Assembly: GCA_964468405.1 (NCBI GenBank)
Contig: CAYXTC010000009.1
Coordinates: 1-20,076, forward strand
Reading direction: 5' to 3'
Length of the DNA stretch: 20,076 nucleotides
Source of the DNA: CAYXTC01 sp964468405
Lineage (GTDB): Bacteria; Patescibacteriota; Minisyncoccia; Minisyncoccales; GWA2-38-27
The first letter of the stretch is position 1; each line of letters starts with the position of its first letter. A program made the position numbers and the translations under genes. The notes under the pieces were generated by a model. It ran no database searches. It had not been told where the DNA came from and was given only the letters and a program-made list of their open reading frames with translations. Positions 13,028 to 19,955 of the stretch are shown here, in pieces.

Positions 13028-14122
13028 TCACAGGATCCCCAAAAGGATACCTAGGGTTCGGCGAATAGGTTCTGCTGCGCCCCAAAGGAGCTGGTCGCCA
13101 ACAGTAAAAGCCAAAAGATAATCCGGTCCCATCCTGGCTTTATGTAGACGACCAACGGCAATTCTTAAAGAGCCAGAAATAGCTGCTGGGGCAAGCTCTT
13201 TTTTGGTTGCCATTTCTTCGTTAGGAATAACTTTTACCCACTTATTGGCCTCATCAAGAATGTCTGAAATTTCACACAGCGGAAGACTGCGGCTGAGCTT
13301 TATTAATAAAGCCTGGCTATGACAACGCATTGCTCCCACCCGGACGCATATGCCGTCAACCGGGACAGGAGTGGTGGTCTCCAAAATCTTGTTGGTTTCA
13401 GCAAGCCCCTTCCATTCTTCGCGCGTCTGTCCGCCTTCTACTGCCCGATCGATCCAGGGAATCAAACTGCCGGCGAGAGGCACTCCAAAGTTGTCAGTCG
13501 GGAAGGTTGAAAGGCGCAGGCGCTCAGCAACAACTTTTTCCAGTTCAAGAGCGGTTGTGGCCGGGTTAATTCCTTCGGCAACAACCCCCATTTGTTTTAC
13601 TAACTCCTGCATATAGGCAGAGCCGGCCCCGGATGCTGCCTGGTAAGTCATAGAATTCACCCATTCTACCAGGTTTTCTTTGAAAAGCCCGTGGCAAGCC
13701 ATTAGCAACAAACTGACTGTACAATTGCCCCCGATGAAGTTCCTGGCTCCGTTCTTTAATCCAGCCTCAATCCTCTCTCGATTAAGAGGATCGAGAACAA
13801 TAATGCTGTCTTTTTCCATTCTCAGGGTAGAGGCGGTATCAATCCAGATTCCTTCCCAGCCGTCTTTTCGCAAACGAGGGTAGGTTTCGGACGTCCAATC
13901 ACCTCCTTGGCAGGTGACAATAATATCACATCTTTTAAGGGCGGTTATGTCTCTGGCGTCTTCTAAGAGTTGTCCTTCGGCAACGTCCGGCCCCCTCTTG
14001 CCAACCTGAGAGGTGCTGAAAAAGATTCTCTCTGGCAAATAGTCGAAGTCATTTCCTTCTTTCATTCTTTGCATTAAAACTGAACCGACCATTCCTCGCC
14101 ATCCGACAAATCCAACTTTCAT
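13028..14122 (-). CDS. asd: Aspartate-semialdehyde dehydrogenase, E. coli Asd type
   Basis: A 364-residue NADPH-dependent enzyme that reduces aspartyl phosphate to aspartate semialdehyde, the branch point to lysine/diaminopimelate, threonine and methionine. The match to the gammaproteobacterial type is close along the whole length: VGFVGWRGMVGSVLMQRM, the FFSTSQ segment, IIVTCQGGDWT, catalytic Cys134 in GGNCTVSL, YQAASGAG, DNFGVPLAGSLIPWID, REEWKGLAETNKIL, His268 in RCHSQA, and FTVGDQLLWGAAEPIRR. The short form more common in Gram-positives and many other bacteria is clearly different, so horizontal origin is likely. It is a single gene with its own leader, ribosome site (AAAGGAAG) and terminator. 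No aspartokinase or other pathway gene is in the window. Confidence 0.96.
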   Translation of the reverse strand: MKVGFVGWRGMVGSVLMQRMKEGNDFDYLPERIFFSTSQVGKRGPDVAEGQLLEDARDITALKRCDIIVTCQGGDWTSETYPRLRKDGWEGIWIDTASTLRMEKDSIIVLDPLNRERIEAGLKNGARNFIGGNCTVSLLLMACHGLFKENLVEWVNSMTYQAASGAGSAYMQELVKQMGVVAEGINPATTALELEKVVAERLRLSTFPTDNFGVPLAGSLIPWIDRAVEGGQTREEWKGLAETNKILETTTPVPVDGICVRVGAMRCHSQALLIKLSRSLPLCEISDILDEANKWVKVIPNEEMATKKELAPAAISGSLRIAVGRLHKARMGPDYLLAFTVGDQLLWGAAEPIRRTLGILLGIL

Positions 14123-14156
14123 AGTATTCTTCCTTTCTTGTTAAGGTACCTATTCT

Positions 14157-14194
14157 ACCCTACCCCCTTCCCTATTACTTTTCAAGCAAAAACC
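14157..14194 (-). promoter_or_regulatory. asd leader/promoter block shared with the PsbP-like gene
   Basis: On the - strand GGTTTTTGCTTGAAAAGTAA runs into a purine-rich stretch ending GGGTAGGGT. TTGAAA (14180-14185) can act as -35 with TAGGGT 17 bp on, or TAGAAT 22 bp on. The same ordered blocks recur at 19853-19901 before the PsbP-like gene. The -10 is poor, so the core promoter is uncertain. Confidence 0.45.
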
Positions 14195-14213
14195 GCGGAG
14201 GACGGGCCTCCGC
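14195..14213. repeat. Palindromic repeat, copy 1
   Basis: Stem GCGGAGG/CCTCCGC (7 bp) with loop ACGGG on the + strand. Core GAGG-ACGGG-CCTC is shared with three other copies. It sits directly upstream of the asd leader block. No T-run follows on either side, so it is not a terminator. Confidence 0.7.
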
Positions 14214-14248
14214 AGAGAAAAGTAGTTTTTTGTCAAATTTGTTCTTCT

Positions 14249-14285
14249 AAAGAAAATGCTCTTAGGTTTGCTTTCTAAGAGCATT
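14249..14285 (-). terminator. Intrinsic terminator of the TraB/Tiki-like gene
   Basis: A perfect 11-bp stem AATGCTCTTAG/CTAAGAGCATT with a nine-base loop, followed by TTTTCTTT on the - strand. Confidence 0.78.
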
Positions 14286-14326
14286 GATCAAGAATTTTCC
14301 TCCGAAAAAAACTCAATTATCAGACA

Positions 14327-15568
14327 TTAGTTTCCTGCTTTTTCTCCCTCAAGCTCTTTCTCCCAGATCTCATCAGAAGGAAGATCATTCTGCTGCGCCT
14401 CCTCTTTGACTGCTTTTACCTCCGCTGTCAATTCAGACACAGACTCCTCCCAGCGTTTCCACCTCTTCTCTCTTTTTTCTGCTTCTTTTCGCAGGCCCTC
14501 AATTTTTTTCTGGTAATAGTCGCTTACTTTTTGGCGGACTTTCCTGTCCGGGCTGACAACGATAAAAGAAATCTTTCTTCTGTTAAGCTCCTCTATGATT
14601 TCTTTCTTATGTCCTGCGCCGTAAACAAGCGCTGCTTGTTTTAGACCCCGTCTTTCCATTTCATCAACCAGGATTCTTACCGCGTCTAGGCTCCTTTGTC
14701 GGTTTACTGACTTGGTAAAAGGATAAGAGGTTATTATATCGGCCACCGTCTTGATTTCTCGGTAGTCTAATAACTCATCTCTGAGAGGATAATTCGCAAT
14801 TTCCTCAGCCATAAGGCGCTCGAGTCGAGCTATTTTTTCCAGACATCTTTTTCTCGTGTGCTCGATCTCATTCTTGTATTCCTGACAGCATCGCACGAAT
14901 TCCTTGTCTTCAGATAATGAGGGTTTTTGCTTTAATGCCTTCTCGGTTAGATCCCGGAATCTTTCGTGCTCCTCATCTATCTCCAGAAGAGCCTGATGAA
15001 GCTTCGGGTATTTACGAGAAAGGCTGCACAAACGGTTTAGGGGGTCGACTCCGGACAAAGAGATTCCAGAGTTCCTTTTCAGGTAGTTGAAAAGAGGATG
15101 TGCTTTAAGTAACTCCTCTTTTGAGTGAATCTCTTTAGTTTCTGCACCAAATATCCTCGAATCTATCTCAGATAACTGGACCGATTCTCCTCTATTTTGG
15201 AGATTTGTTGCGGCCTCTAATGCTTCCTCTAAATAGTCTTCTGTTGCCCCGCTAGGTAGGCCCTCAGCACCAACCAGCTCTAAGCCGAACTCTTTGGCCA
15301 GCCTATTGATGGCCTCATAATGACCTCGATGGGCAGTAGTTCCGTGTATATCGGGGAAATAGTAAACCAAGAGATCACCATCGTTCTCTTCCCACTCAAC
15401 CACTGGGGCTATGGATCTCTCGATAAGCCGGGCTTTTTTTCCGACCGCACTGGGAGGCGACTCTTCGGTCTCCCCTATTTCGCTCCAGAAAGAGAACGTT
15501 ATTAGTCCCACAAGGGCAACTAACACAATCACGCAAAACCAAAACCGTATTTTCTTCGGAATCTCCAT
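14327..15568 (-). CDS. Membrane-anchored TraB/Tiki/ChaN-like protein
   Basis: A 413-residue protein with a short basic start and one membrane span (residues 7-28); the rest probably faces outside. Residues 65-102 (LLVYYFPDIHGTTAHRGH, then LELVGAEG) and 312-340 (AALVYGAGHKKEIIEELNRR, then ISFIVVSP) match the beginning and end of the TraB/Tiki/EreA/ChaN fold, with conserved-type His75, Glu102 and His320. Members include metal-dependent proteases, esterases and haem-binding proteins, so the activity cannot be fixed. The middle (about 190-260) and the C-terminal 60 residues are charged helices, probably coiled coil. I chose ATG 15568, which has AAAGGGAAAG before it; an upstream in-frame start at 15625 would lie inside the leader hairpin and block the anchor from being N-terminal. 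Monocistronic. Confidence 0.68.
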   Translation of the reverse strand: MEIPKKIRFWFCVIVLVALVGLITFSFWSEIGETEESPPSAVGKKARLIERSIAPVVEWEENDGDLLVYYFPDIHGTTAHRGHYEAINRLAKEFGLELVGAEGLPSGATEDYLEEALEAATNLQNRGESVQLSEIDSRIFGAETKEIHSKEELLKAHPLFNYLKRNSGISLSGVDPLNRLCSLSRKYPKLHQALLEIDEEHERFRDLTEKALKQKPSLSEDKEFVRCCQEYKNEIEHTRKRCLEKIARLERLMAEEIANYPLRDELLDYREIKTVADIITSYPFTKSVNRQRSLDAVRILVDEMERRGLKQAALVYGAGHKKEIIEELNRRKISFIVVSPDRKVRQKVSDYYQKKIEGLRKEAEKREKRWKRWEESVSELTAEVKAVKEEAQQNDLPSDEIWEKELEGEKAGN

Positions 15569-15598
15569 ATCTTTCCCTTTCTTTTTTTTAAGGTTCTG

Positions 15599-15619
15599 GC
15601 CACAAACACGCGTTGTGGC
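15599..15619 (-). promoter_or_regulatory. 5'-terminal leader hairpin, GCGT loop (TraB/Tiki-like gene)
   Basis: On the - strand a perfect 7-bp stem, GCCACAA with TTGTGGC, closes a seven-base loop CGCGTGT. It starts about seven bases after the -10, so it should be the first thing in the mRNA. Loop positions 2-5 (GCGT) match those of the two leader hairpins at 17700-17720 and 19093-19119. Confidence 0.6.
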
Positions 15620-15625
15620 AAACAT

Positions 15626-15654
15626 ACATTAACACAATGTTAACTTTTTGTCCA
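15626..15654 (-). promoter_or_regulatory. Promoter of the TraB/Tiki-like gene
   Basis: TGGACA (15649-15654) and TAATGT (15626-15631), 17-bp spacer, - strand. Confidence 0.6.
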
Positions 15655-15678
15655 GTTATATATACGCCAATATCAAAA

Positions 15679-15699
15679 CTGCAGAGGCCCGTCCTCCCA
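15679..15699. repeat. Palindromic repeat, copy 2 (hybrid, imperfect)
   Basis: Left arm CTGCAGAGG equals that of the copy at 19930, loop CCCGT, but the right arm CCTCCCA equals that of the copy at 19956. Only the GAGG/CCTC core pairs. It lies between the gh17 terminator and the next promoter. Confidence 0.6.
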
Positions 15700-15708
15700 A
15701 AATTAGCT

Positions 15709-15745
15709 AAAAAAAGGCTACGATTGATATAATCAATTGTAGCCT
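15709..15745 (-). terminator. Intrinsic terminator of the GH17-like gene
   Basis: A 14-bp stem with one G-T wobble (15715-15728 with 15732-15745), a three-base loop, then a run of seven T on the - strand. Confidence 0.88.
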
Positions 15746-15759
15746 ATATATGGTTTTAG

Positions 15760-17667
15760 TTAATCCTCTTTGCTTTCAGAAGACTCAAAAACTATGTCAT
15801 CAACGTAGATTGTGCACCCCTTCGGGTTTCTCATGCGGCTCACTGCCCAGCAGAATCCGCCGATAATATTACTGGTATCCCTATCTTTCAGAGAAACAGC
15901 ATACTTCTTCCACTCCCTAGTCAGGGAGAGGACGCCAGTGGTAAGCGGGCCGAAAGAGTCGCGGTGCGGCTTCGTCGGATTGCTTATGCCGCCAACCTTG
16001 AACTCTGCCTTTTCGCCCCCCTTCTCGCCACGGGCCCAAAAAGAAATCTTTACAGCGCTACTTAATTTGTATCCTGGGTATTCTCCCCAGTTATTCAGAG
16101 GATACTGCCAGTATATGCCTGCCCAGCCCCTACGGGAGGATCTGCGGGGATCATAATCAATGCGGGTGCAGGTCTCGCCAGAGTGCGGTTTCGTCTCGCA
16201 CGCTTTGTTGAGGTCTATGCTCTTTACGTCGCCCATCCAGCCAGAGGGCTGAAAGGAGTTCTCGGGAGAGCCGGCATCTTTGTAAACAACCAAAGGGGCT
16301 GAAACCTCGACCGGCGAAACCTTGCGAGGAGGTCGTTTAATGCCCTTAACAGAAATCATGCTTTTTAGGTGAGTTTTTAAGGATCCGTCTGAATTATAGA
16401 TGCCCCAATGGGCACCGACCCTTCCTTCAGCTTTGCTTTTCCAATTTTCGTCAAACAGTTCGAAGTAGAAGTATTCTATACCTTCACGCTTTGCAAGTCG
16501 AACAAATTCCTTAAAGAATTTTGCCTGGTTCTCCTCGCTAGGGACGGCCTTGCCCACCTGTTTTCCGTCAGAGGGCCAGCCGGTTTCACCAACAACAACT
16601 CTCTTCCCAGGAAAGGCTTTCTTTATGCGCTTCCATGCGCTAACGACATGCTCTGCGGCTTCTTCCACCGGCACACCTTCCCAGTATGGGTGTATGTGTA
16701 CCATGAGAAAATCAACGTCGTCCGCGAGACGAGGATGCTTCAGCCACCACTGCCATACCTCAGCCGTGGTAACGGGCAGGTCCGTTTGCTTTTTCACCAC
16801 CCTTATATACTCCCTCAAATCGTCCTCGCTGAGGTCTTTTCTGAGCAAAACTTCATTGCCGACTATTAGAGCTTTAAGGCATTTGAGGTCTTGTCGGCTG
16901 ATCTTTAGAAGGAGGTCGATTTCCTTCTTGTTCTCTGTCTCATATTCGCCGAGCCAGGCTCCAAGGTAGCAGTCGATCCCGGTTTTCTCGCAAATTCTGG
17001 GAATCTCCCCGAGAGTCTCAACGGCTCCATAAGTCCTGATTTTCGGAGTAATTTTGGAAAGAAAAACAATATCTTCTCCAATCGCATCTTCAAGAGGAAA
17101 AATGCCTTTATCCGGGTTTTCATTGTCCCGGAACGGGCCGTAACACACCCCCTTTAGAACCGTTCGGCCTTTTCGCTTGCGTCTTTTATCTCGCAGAAGC
17201 GCCCTGATTTCATCTCGGGACAGCGGCTTGCGCTTCACGGTTTCTTTGTCCAAAGCGAGCTCTTCCAGATGCCTTGGAATCGAGGAAAGAGGCTTATCCA
17301 CCTGGGGGTCGTAATCTGTCGGCACAAGATAAGCGGCTACTGCGGTAGCCTGAGAATCCACACCGCCCGTGGTAATATCGCATTCCCACGTACCGTCTTC
17401 GTTTATAGTGGTTAAGGGGTTGCTGAAATAAGGCTTTACCCACCATCTTCCACGCACTCTGATATAAACGAGTACGGCATATTTGTCCTTTTCAACGCCG
17501 GAAACACGACCTTTCAGGTTTTCCGTTGTGCCGTATATTGGCACATGGATGAATTCAACCGAAGACCCTGATTCGTCTCCGTCCTCAATTTTTTCGGGTT
17601 TTCGGTCAGATCCGAAAGCCACCGAAGAAATTACACAAATCAAAACAAATAGTTTTAGGTCTTTCAT
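15760..17667 (-). CDS. Secreted GH17-like beta-1,3-glucanase with accessory domains
   Basis: A 635-residue exported glycoside hydrolase. Residues 1-19 are a signal peptide. Residues about 36-115 form a beta-rich Trp/Tyr domain of unknown type (VYIRVRGRWWVKPYFSNPL), followed by a very basic linker (about 150-168). The catalytic TIM barrel spans about 170-440 with GH17-like hallmarks: GVCYGPF at the start, acid/base Glu272 in VGNEV, HIHPYWEG, and nucleophile Glu361 in VVVGETGWPS, with FELFDENWK after it. Residues about 460-632 look like a jelly-roll carbohydrate-binding module (ISFWARGEKGGEKAEFKVGG, then TIYVDDIVFE). GH17 enzymes cut or remodel beta-1,3-glucans. The start has a good ribosome site (AGGAGAAAG). 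Single gene with its own promoter, leader hairpin and terminator. Exact substrate is unknown. Confidence 0.85.
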   Translation of the reverse strand: MKDLKLFVLICVISSVAFGSDRKPEKIEDGDESGSSVEFIHVPIYGTTENLKGRVSGVEKDKYAVLVYIRVRGRWWVKPYFSNPLTTINEDGTWECDITTGGVDSQATAVAAYLVPTDYDPQVDKPLSSIPRHLEELALDKETVKRKPLSRDEIRALLRDKRRKRKGRTVLKGVCYGPFRDNENPDKGIFPLEDAIGEDIVFLSKITPKIRTYGAVETLGEIPRICEKTGIDCYLGAWLGEYETENKKEIDLLLKISRQDLKCLKALIVGNEVLLRKDLSEDDLREYIRVVKKQTDLPVTTAEVWQWWLKHPRLADDVDFLMVHIHPYWEGVPVEEAAEHVVSAWKRIKKAFPGKRVVVGETGWPSDGKQVGKAVPSEENQAKFFKEFVRLAKREGIEYFYFELFDENWKSKAEGRVGAHWGIYNSDGSLKTHLKSMISVKGIKRPPRKVSPVEVSAPLVVYKDAGSPENSFQPSGWMGDVKSIDLNKACETKPHSGETCTRIDYDPRRSSRRGWAGIYWQYPLNNWGEYPGYKLSSAVKISFWARGEKGGEKAEFKVGGISNPTKPHRDSFGPLTTGVLSLTREWKKYAVSLKDRDTSNIIGGFCWAVSRMRNPKGCTIYVDDIVFESSESKED

Positions 17668-17699
17668 TTTCTTTCTCCTATTGATTTTTTAAAGACCTT

Positions 17700-17720
17700 G
17701 TTGCAGCAACGCACTGCAAC
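17700..17720 (-). promoter_or_regulatory. 5'-terminal leader hairpin, GCGT loop (GH17-like gene)
   Basis: On the - strand a perfect 7-bp stem, GTTGCAG with CTGCAAC, closes loop TGCGTTG. It begins a few bases after the predicted transcription start. The loop is identical to that before the lipoprotein gene although the stems are unrelated. Confidence 0.65.
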
Positions 17721-17729
17721 CCTGTTTTT

Positions 17730-17758
17730 ATATAAACACAAGGCTCAACACTTGTCAA
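17730..17758 (-). promoter_or_regulatory. Promoter of the GH17-like gene
   Basis: Consensus TTGACA (17753-17758), 17-bp spacer, TTATAT (17730-17735) on the - strand. Confidence 0.68.
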
Positions 17759-17776
17759 AGAAGACAGAGTTTTAAA

Positions 17777-17807
17777 TAAAAAAAGCGCCCACCTTTAGCG
17801 AGCGCTT
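17777..17807 (-). terminator. Intrinsic terminator of the lipoprotein gene
   Basis: On the - strand AAGCGCTC pairs with GGGCGCTT (8 bp, one G-U wobble) around a nine-base loop, followed by seven or more T. Confidence 0.85.
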
Positions 17808-17815
17808 ATATGTTA

Positions 17816-19066
17816 TTAGTTCCAAACAACATTCGGAACTTTTTGCCATTTGCCTCTTTTTTGGAAGACAAATTCTCCATTGTCTGCGAATACGCCGAGG
17901 CGATGGCCGTCTATTGTGTGGGGGGTTAACCACAAAGGCCTTTTCTTTCCTTCTCGCTCATGAGCGATCAGTTCGAATCTGGATTTTTTCCCCTTGCCCT
18001 TAATCTCAGCTCTTGTGCTTTCAATCATAAAAGAAACCGCATCGCAATCAAGGCAACAGGCTTTCAAAACCTCTGGGGTTATAGAAGAAAGCGAAGAATC
18101 CAGGCTCAGGTCGCTTTTTCCTGACACAGAAGGATCAAGCCCTTCAAGATAATAAGATCCTTTTGTCGGGGAAAAACAATAATACCGCCAAGCCCCAGGG
18201 AATACCCGAGCTTTGGGCCCGTCGCGGGTTGAATATATCGTATAGGTACTTATTTGAGGCCCTATTTTTACCATCCTTAAGTCTTCGCTGATCTCTTTCA
18301 TTTTCTGAAAGGTCCGCTCTACGGCGTCTTCTCTGAAAACGCCCGAGGGAGCCGGCACAAAATTGGGCGGGAAAAGCACTAATTCAAACCCCTCTTCTTT
18401 GTCGTTTTTAGTCTTGTGGCGATCCGGTAGTTTTGCAAGAGAAGGCAATACCCCTTTATACCAGGGACTAATAGCTTTTCCTTCAGAAAACAACTGGACC
18501 TTGATTCTGGTGGGCTCCTTCCCAATAATGGTCGGGAAGAGACTAGATGTTGCAGAAAAAGGAAACAGAGCCGCCCTCTTGCCCTTCAGGGTCACAGAAG
18601 AGGGGTCGTTCTCTTTCTCGGTAATTTTGGCGATAGATTCTTTTGACTCCCCTATCTTCTCCATCTCTTTGTTCTCGTAAAGAAAGAGGGTTACCACCCC
18701 TTTTTCTGTGAAACTAATCAACATGCCTTTTTGGGAGTGGCCCTGATTATTTATCTTGCTTTCGAAAACGACTTTAATAGTGTCGAAAACAAAATCTTTG
18801 CTACCGGGGTTTCCTACTTCCATAGATCCCGAATATCTGTAACCACCGGAGGAAAATCCTCCCATGCCGCCACCCATAGAAGTCTGAAATCCTCTGGTTA
18901 AAAAGAGGGTGACCCCGATCTGGCGAGACCCGCCCTTGGCGACTTCCGCAGAATCGAAGGGAGCTTGCTCTTCAGAATCGTTGTCTTTCTCTTTTGTATC
19001 AGAACAACCCGTCAAACCGAAAATCATTAAAAAGACCAACGCCGTCAGAAAAACATTACTTCTCAT
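17816..19066 (-). CDS. Lipoprotein of unknown function
   Basis: A 416-residue predicted lipoprotein: signal peptide with lipobox LTGC and acylated Cys21, followed by an acidic flexible stretch (about 22-40). A Gly/Met-rich loop (MGGGMGGFSSGG, about 64-75) breaks the first beta-rich part. The remainder alternates beta-like and charged stretches, with a CCLDC cluster near residue 338, and ends in an aromatic tail (GKWQKVPNVVWN). I recognise no family. ATG 19066 is six bases from a strong AAAGGAG; a nearer ATG at 19071 reads ATG CGA TGA and stops at once, overlapping the true start. It is monocistronic with promoter, leader hairpin and terminator of the same kind as the GH17-like gene, so the two may be coexpressed at the cell surface. 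Confidence 0.72.
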   Translation of the reverse strand: MRSNVFLTALVFLMIFGLTGCSDTKEKDNDSEEQAPFDSAEVAKGGSRQIGVTLFLTRGFQTSMGGGMGGFSSGGYRYSGSMEVGNPGSKDFVFDTIKVVFESKINNQGHSQKGMLISFTEKGVVTLFLYENKEMEKIGESKESIAKITEKENDPSSVTLKGKRAALFPFSATSSLFPTIIGKEPTRIKVQLFSEGKAISPWYKGVLPSLAKLPDRHKTKNDKEEGFELVLFPPNFVPAPSGVFREDAVERTFQKMKEISEDLRMVKIGPQISTYTIYSTRDGPKARVFPGAWRYYCFSPTKGSYYLEGLDPSVSGKSDLSLDSSLSSITPEVLKACCLDCDAVSFMIESTRAEIKGKGKKSRFELIAHEREGKKRPLWLTPHTIDGHRLGVFADNGEFVFQKRGKWQKVPNVVWN

Positions 19067-19092
19067 CGCATGCTCCTTTGTTAAAGGACAAA

Positions 19093-19119
19093 AATACTAT
19101 AGCAACGCACTATAGTATT
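19093..19119 (-). promoter_or_regulatory. 5'-terminal leader hairpin, GCGT loop (lipoprotein gene)
   Basis: On the - strand a perfect 10-bp stem, AATACTATAG with CTATAGTATT, closes loop TGCGTTG. It lies at the predicted start of the mRNA. The loop is identical to that of the GH17-like gene and the stem is wholly different. Confidence 0.65.
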
Positions 19120-19122
19120 ACC

Positions 19123-19151
19123 ATAAAAGCAAATAATTAGTCTTTTGTCAA
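19123..19151 (-). promoter_or_regulatory. Promoter of the lipoprotein gene
   Basis: Consensus TTGACA (19146-19151), 17-bp spacer, TTTTAT (19123-19128) on the - strand. The rest of 19152-19216 is AT-rich with nothing clear. Confidence 0.6.
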
Positions 19152-19216
19152 ATATATCTAAACGGTAGTGGACTATATTGAAATTAGCACAAACTTATTT
19201 TAAAACAAAAGGCGGT

Positions 19217-19822
19217 TTAGGTTAATTTAAATGAGTTAATCATTTGTTGTATAGTTCTCAAAAAATCCGAATATTTATCCACTTCTGCTGTGCACGAAAT
19301 AAGATATACTTTATTATTCTTTATTGTCCAAACTTGCATCCATTTTAAGTTATGTTGCTCATGTTTTCCGGTATAGACTAGTTTATGCGCGGGGTTGCCT
19401 GCGAGCGTGGTTGCGCTAGAATCAATGATATTCGAATCTGTAATAAGTCGCGAGATTTGATCAACCGATAAATCGGTGTAATCACTTAGCGTCATCGGTT
19501 GAGTAGACAAATCCTGCACAATTACATTAAGATTTTCTAGAAATATATCTGAAGCACTTTCTTGTGGAGAAGAAAACGCTACGATAGAACCCATTACTTG
19601 TTCTTGTTTTGTCCAATCAGAAAGATACTTTATTTCGAACTGGTATTGCTCATTTTTATAAGTTTTCCATTTAGCGATTTCTTCAATTTCTTCTTTTGCG
19701 TCTGGTGGTTGAACTTCCTTTTTTGGTACTCCTAAATATTGATACACCAAAATTCCCCCGCCGACGATAAGAATAAACGCAATAATTACAATCCAAATTT
19801 TAGAAAGAGCTTTCTCATTCAT
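19217..19822 (-). CDS. Membrane-anchored PsbP-like protein
   Basis: A 201-residue protein with one N-terminal span (residues 9-29, Gly-rich end), a Pro/Glu linker (33-50), and an outside domain from about residue 52. The domain opens with the WKTYKNEQYQFEIKYLSDW pattern and closes with a basic/hydrophobic helix (FLRTIQQMINSFKLT), as in PsbP-like and DcrB-like proteins. Small anchored proteins of this type are common in CPR genomes and their role is unknown. ATG 19822 lacks a nearby Shine-Dalgarno sequence; an AAGGAGG lies about 55 bases upstream, inside the leader block shared with asd. No good terminator is visible after the stop. Confidence 0.75.
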   Translation of the reverse strand: MNEKALSKIWIVIIAFILIVGGGILVYQYLGVPKKEVQPPDAKEEIEEIAKWKTYKNEQYQFEIKYLSDWTKQEQVMGSIVAFSSPQESASDIFLENLNVIVQDLSTQPMTLSDYTDLSVDQISRLITDSNIIDSSATTLAGNPAHKLVYTGKHEQHNLKWMQVWTIKNNKVYLISCTAEVDKYSDFLRTIQQMINSFKLT

Positions 19823-19852
19823 AATTTTATTTTATTTTTAGTTAATAATCTC

Positions 19853-19901
19853 ACCCTACCCTTAGTTTACCTCCTTTTTACTTTTTTTCAAACAAAAAAC
19901 C
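19853..19901 (-). promoter_or_regulatory. Leader/promoter block shared with asd
   Basis: On the - strand GGTTTTTTGTTTGAAAAAAA leads into a purine-rich run containing AAGGAGG and ending GGGTAGGGT. TTGAAA (19886-19891) with TAAACT 16 bp on is a possible core promoter. The same blocks in the same order precede asd (14157-14194). Confidence 0.45.
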
Positions 19902-19929
19902 ATCCATGTCTCTGGGTGTATAATTTGTT

Positions 19930-19952
19930 CTGCAGAGGCCCGTCCTCTGCAG
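19930..19952. repeat. Palindromic repeat, copy 3
   Basis: Perfect 9-bp stem CTGCAGAGG/CCTCTGCAG with loop CCCGT on the + strand. It forms an inverted pair with copy 4, three bases away. Confidence 0.75.
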
Positions 19953-19955
19953 ATT

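Noticed and set aside
13319..13883. Overlapping + strand frames opposite asd
   Set aside because: Shadows of a strongly conserved enzyme; no ribosome site or domain.
14195..14213. Palindromic repeats as intrinsic terminators
   Set aside because: No copy has a T-run on either side, and true terminators of the neighbouring genes are found separately.
15569..15625. Upstream start extending the TraB/Tiki-like protein by 19 residues
   Set aside because: It would begin just after the -10 box, within the leader hairpin, with no ribosome site, whereas ATG 15568 has one and puts the membrane span at the N-terminus.
15812..16969. Several + strand frames of 114-153 residues opposite the GH17-like gene
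   Set aside because: They are antisense shadows of a gene with clear signal peptide and catalytic motifs.
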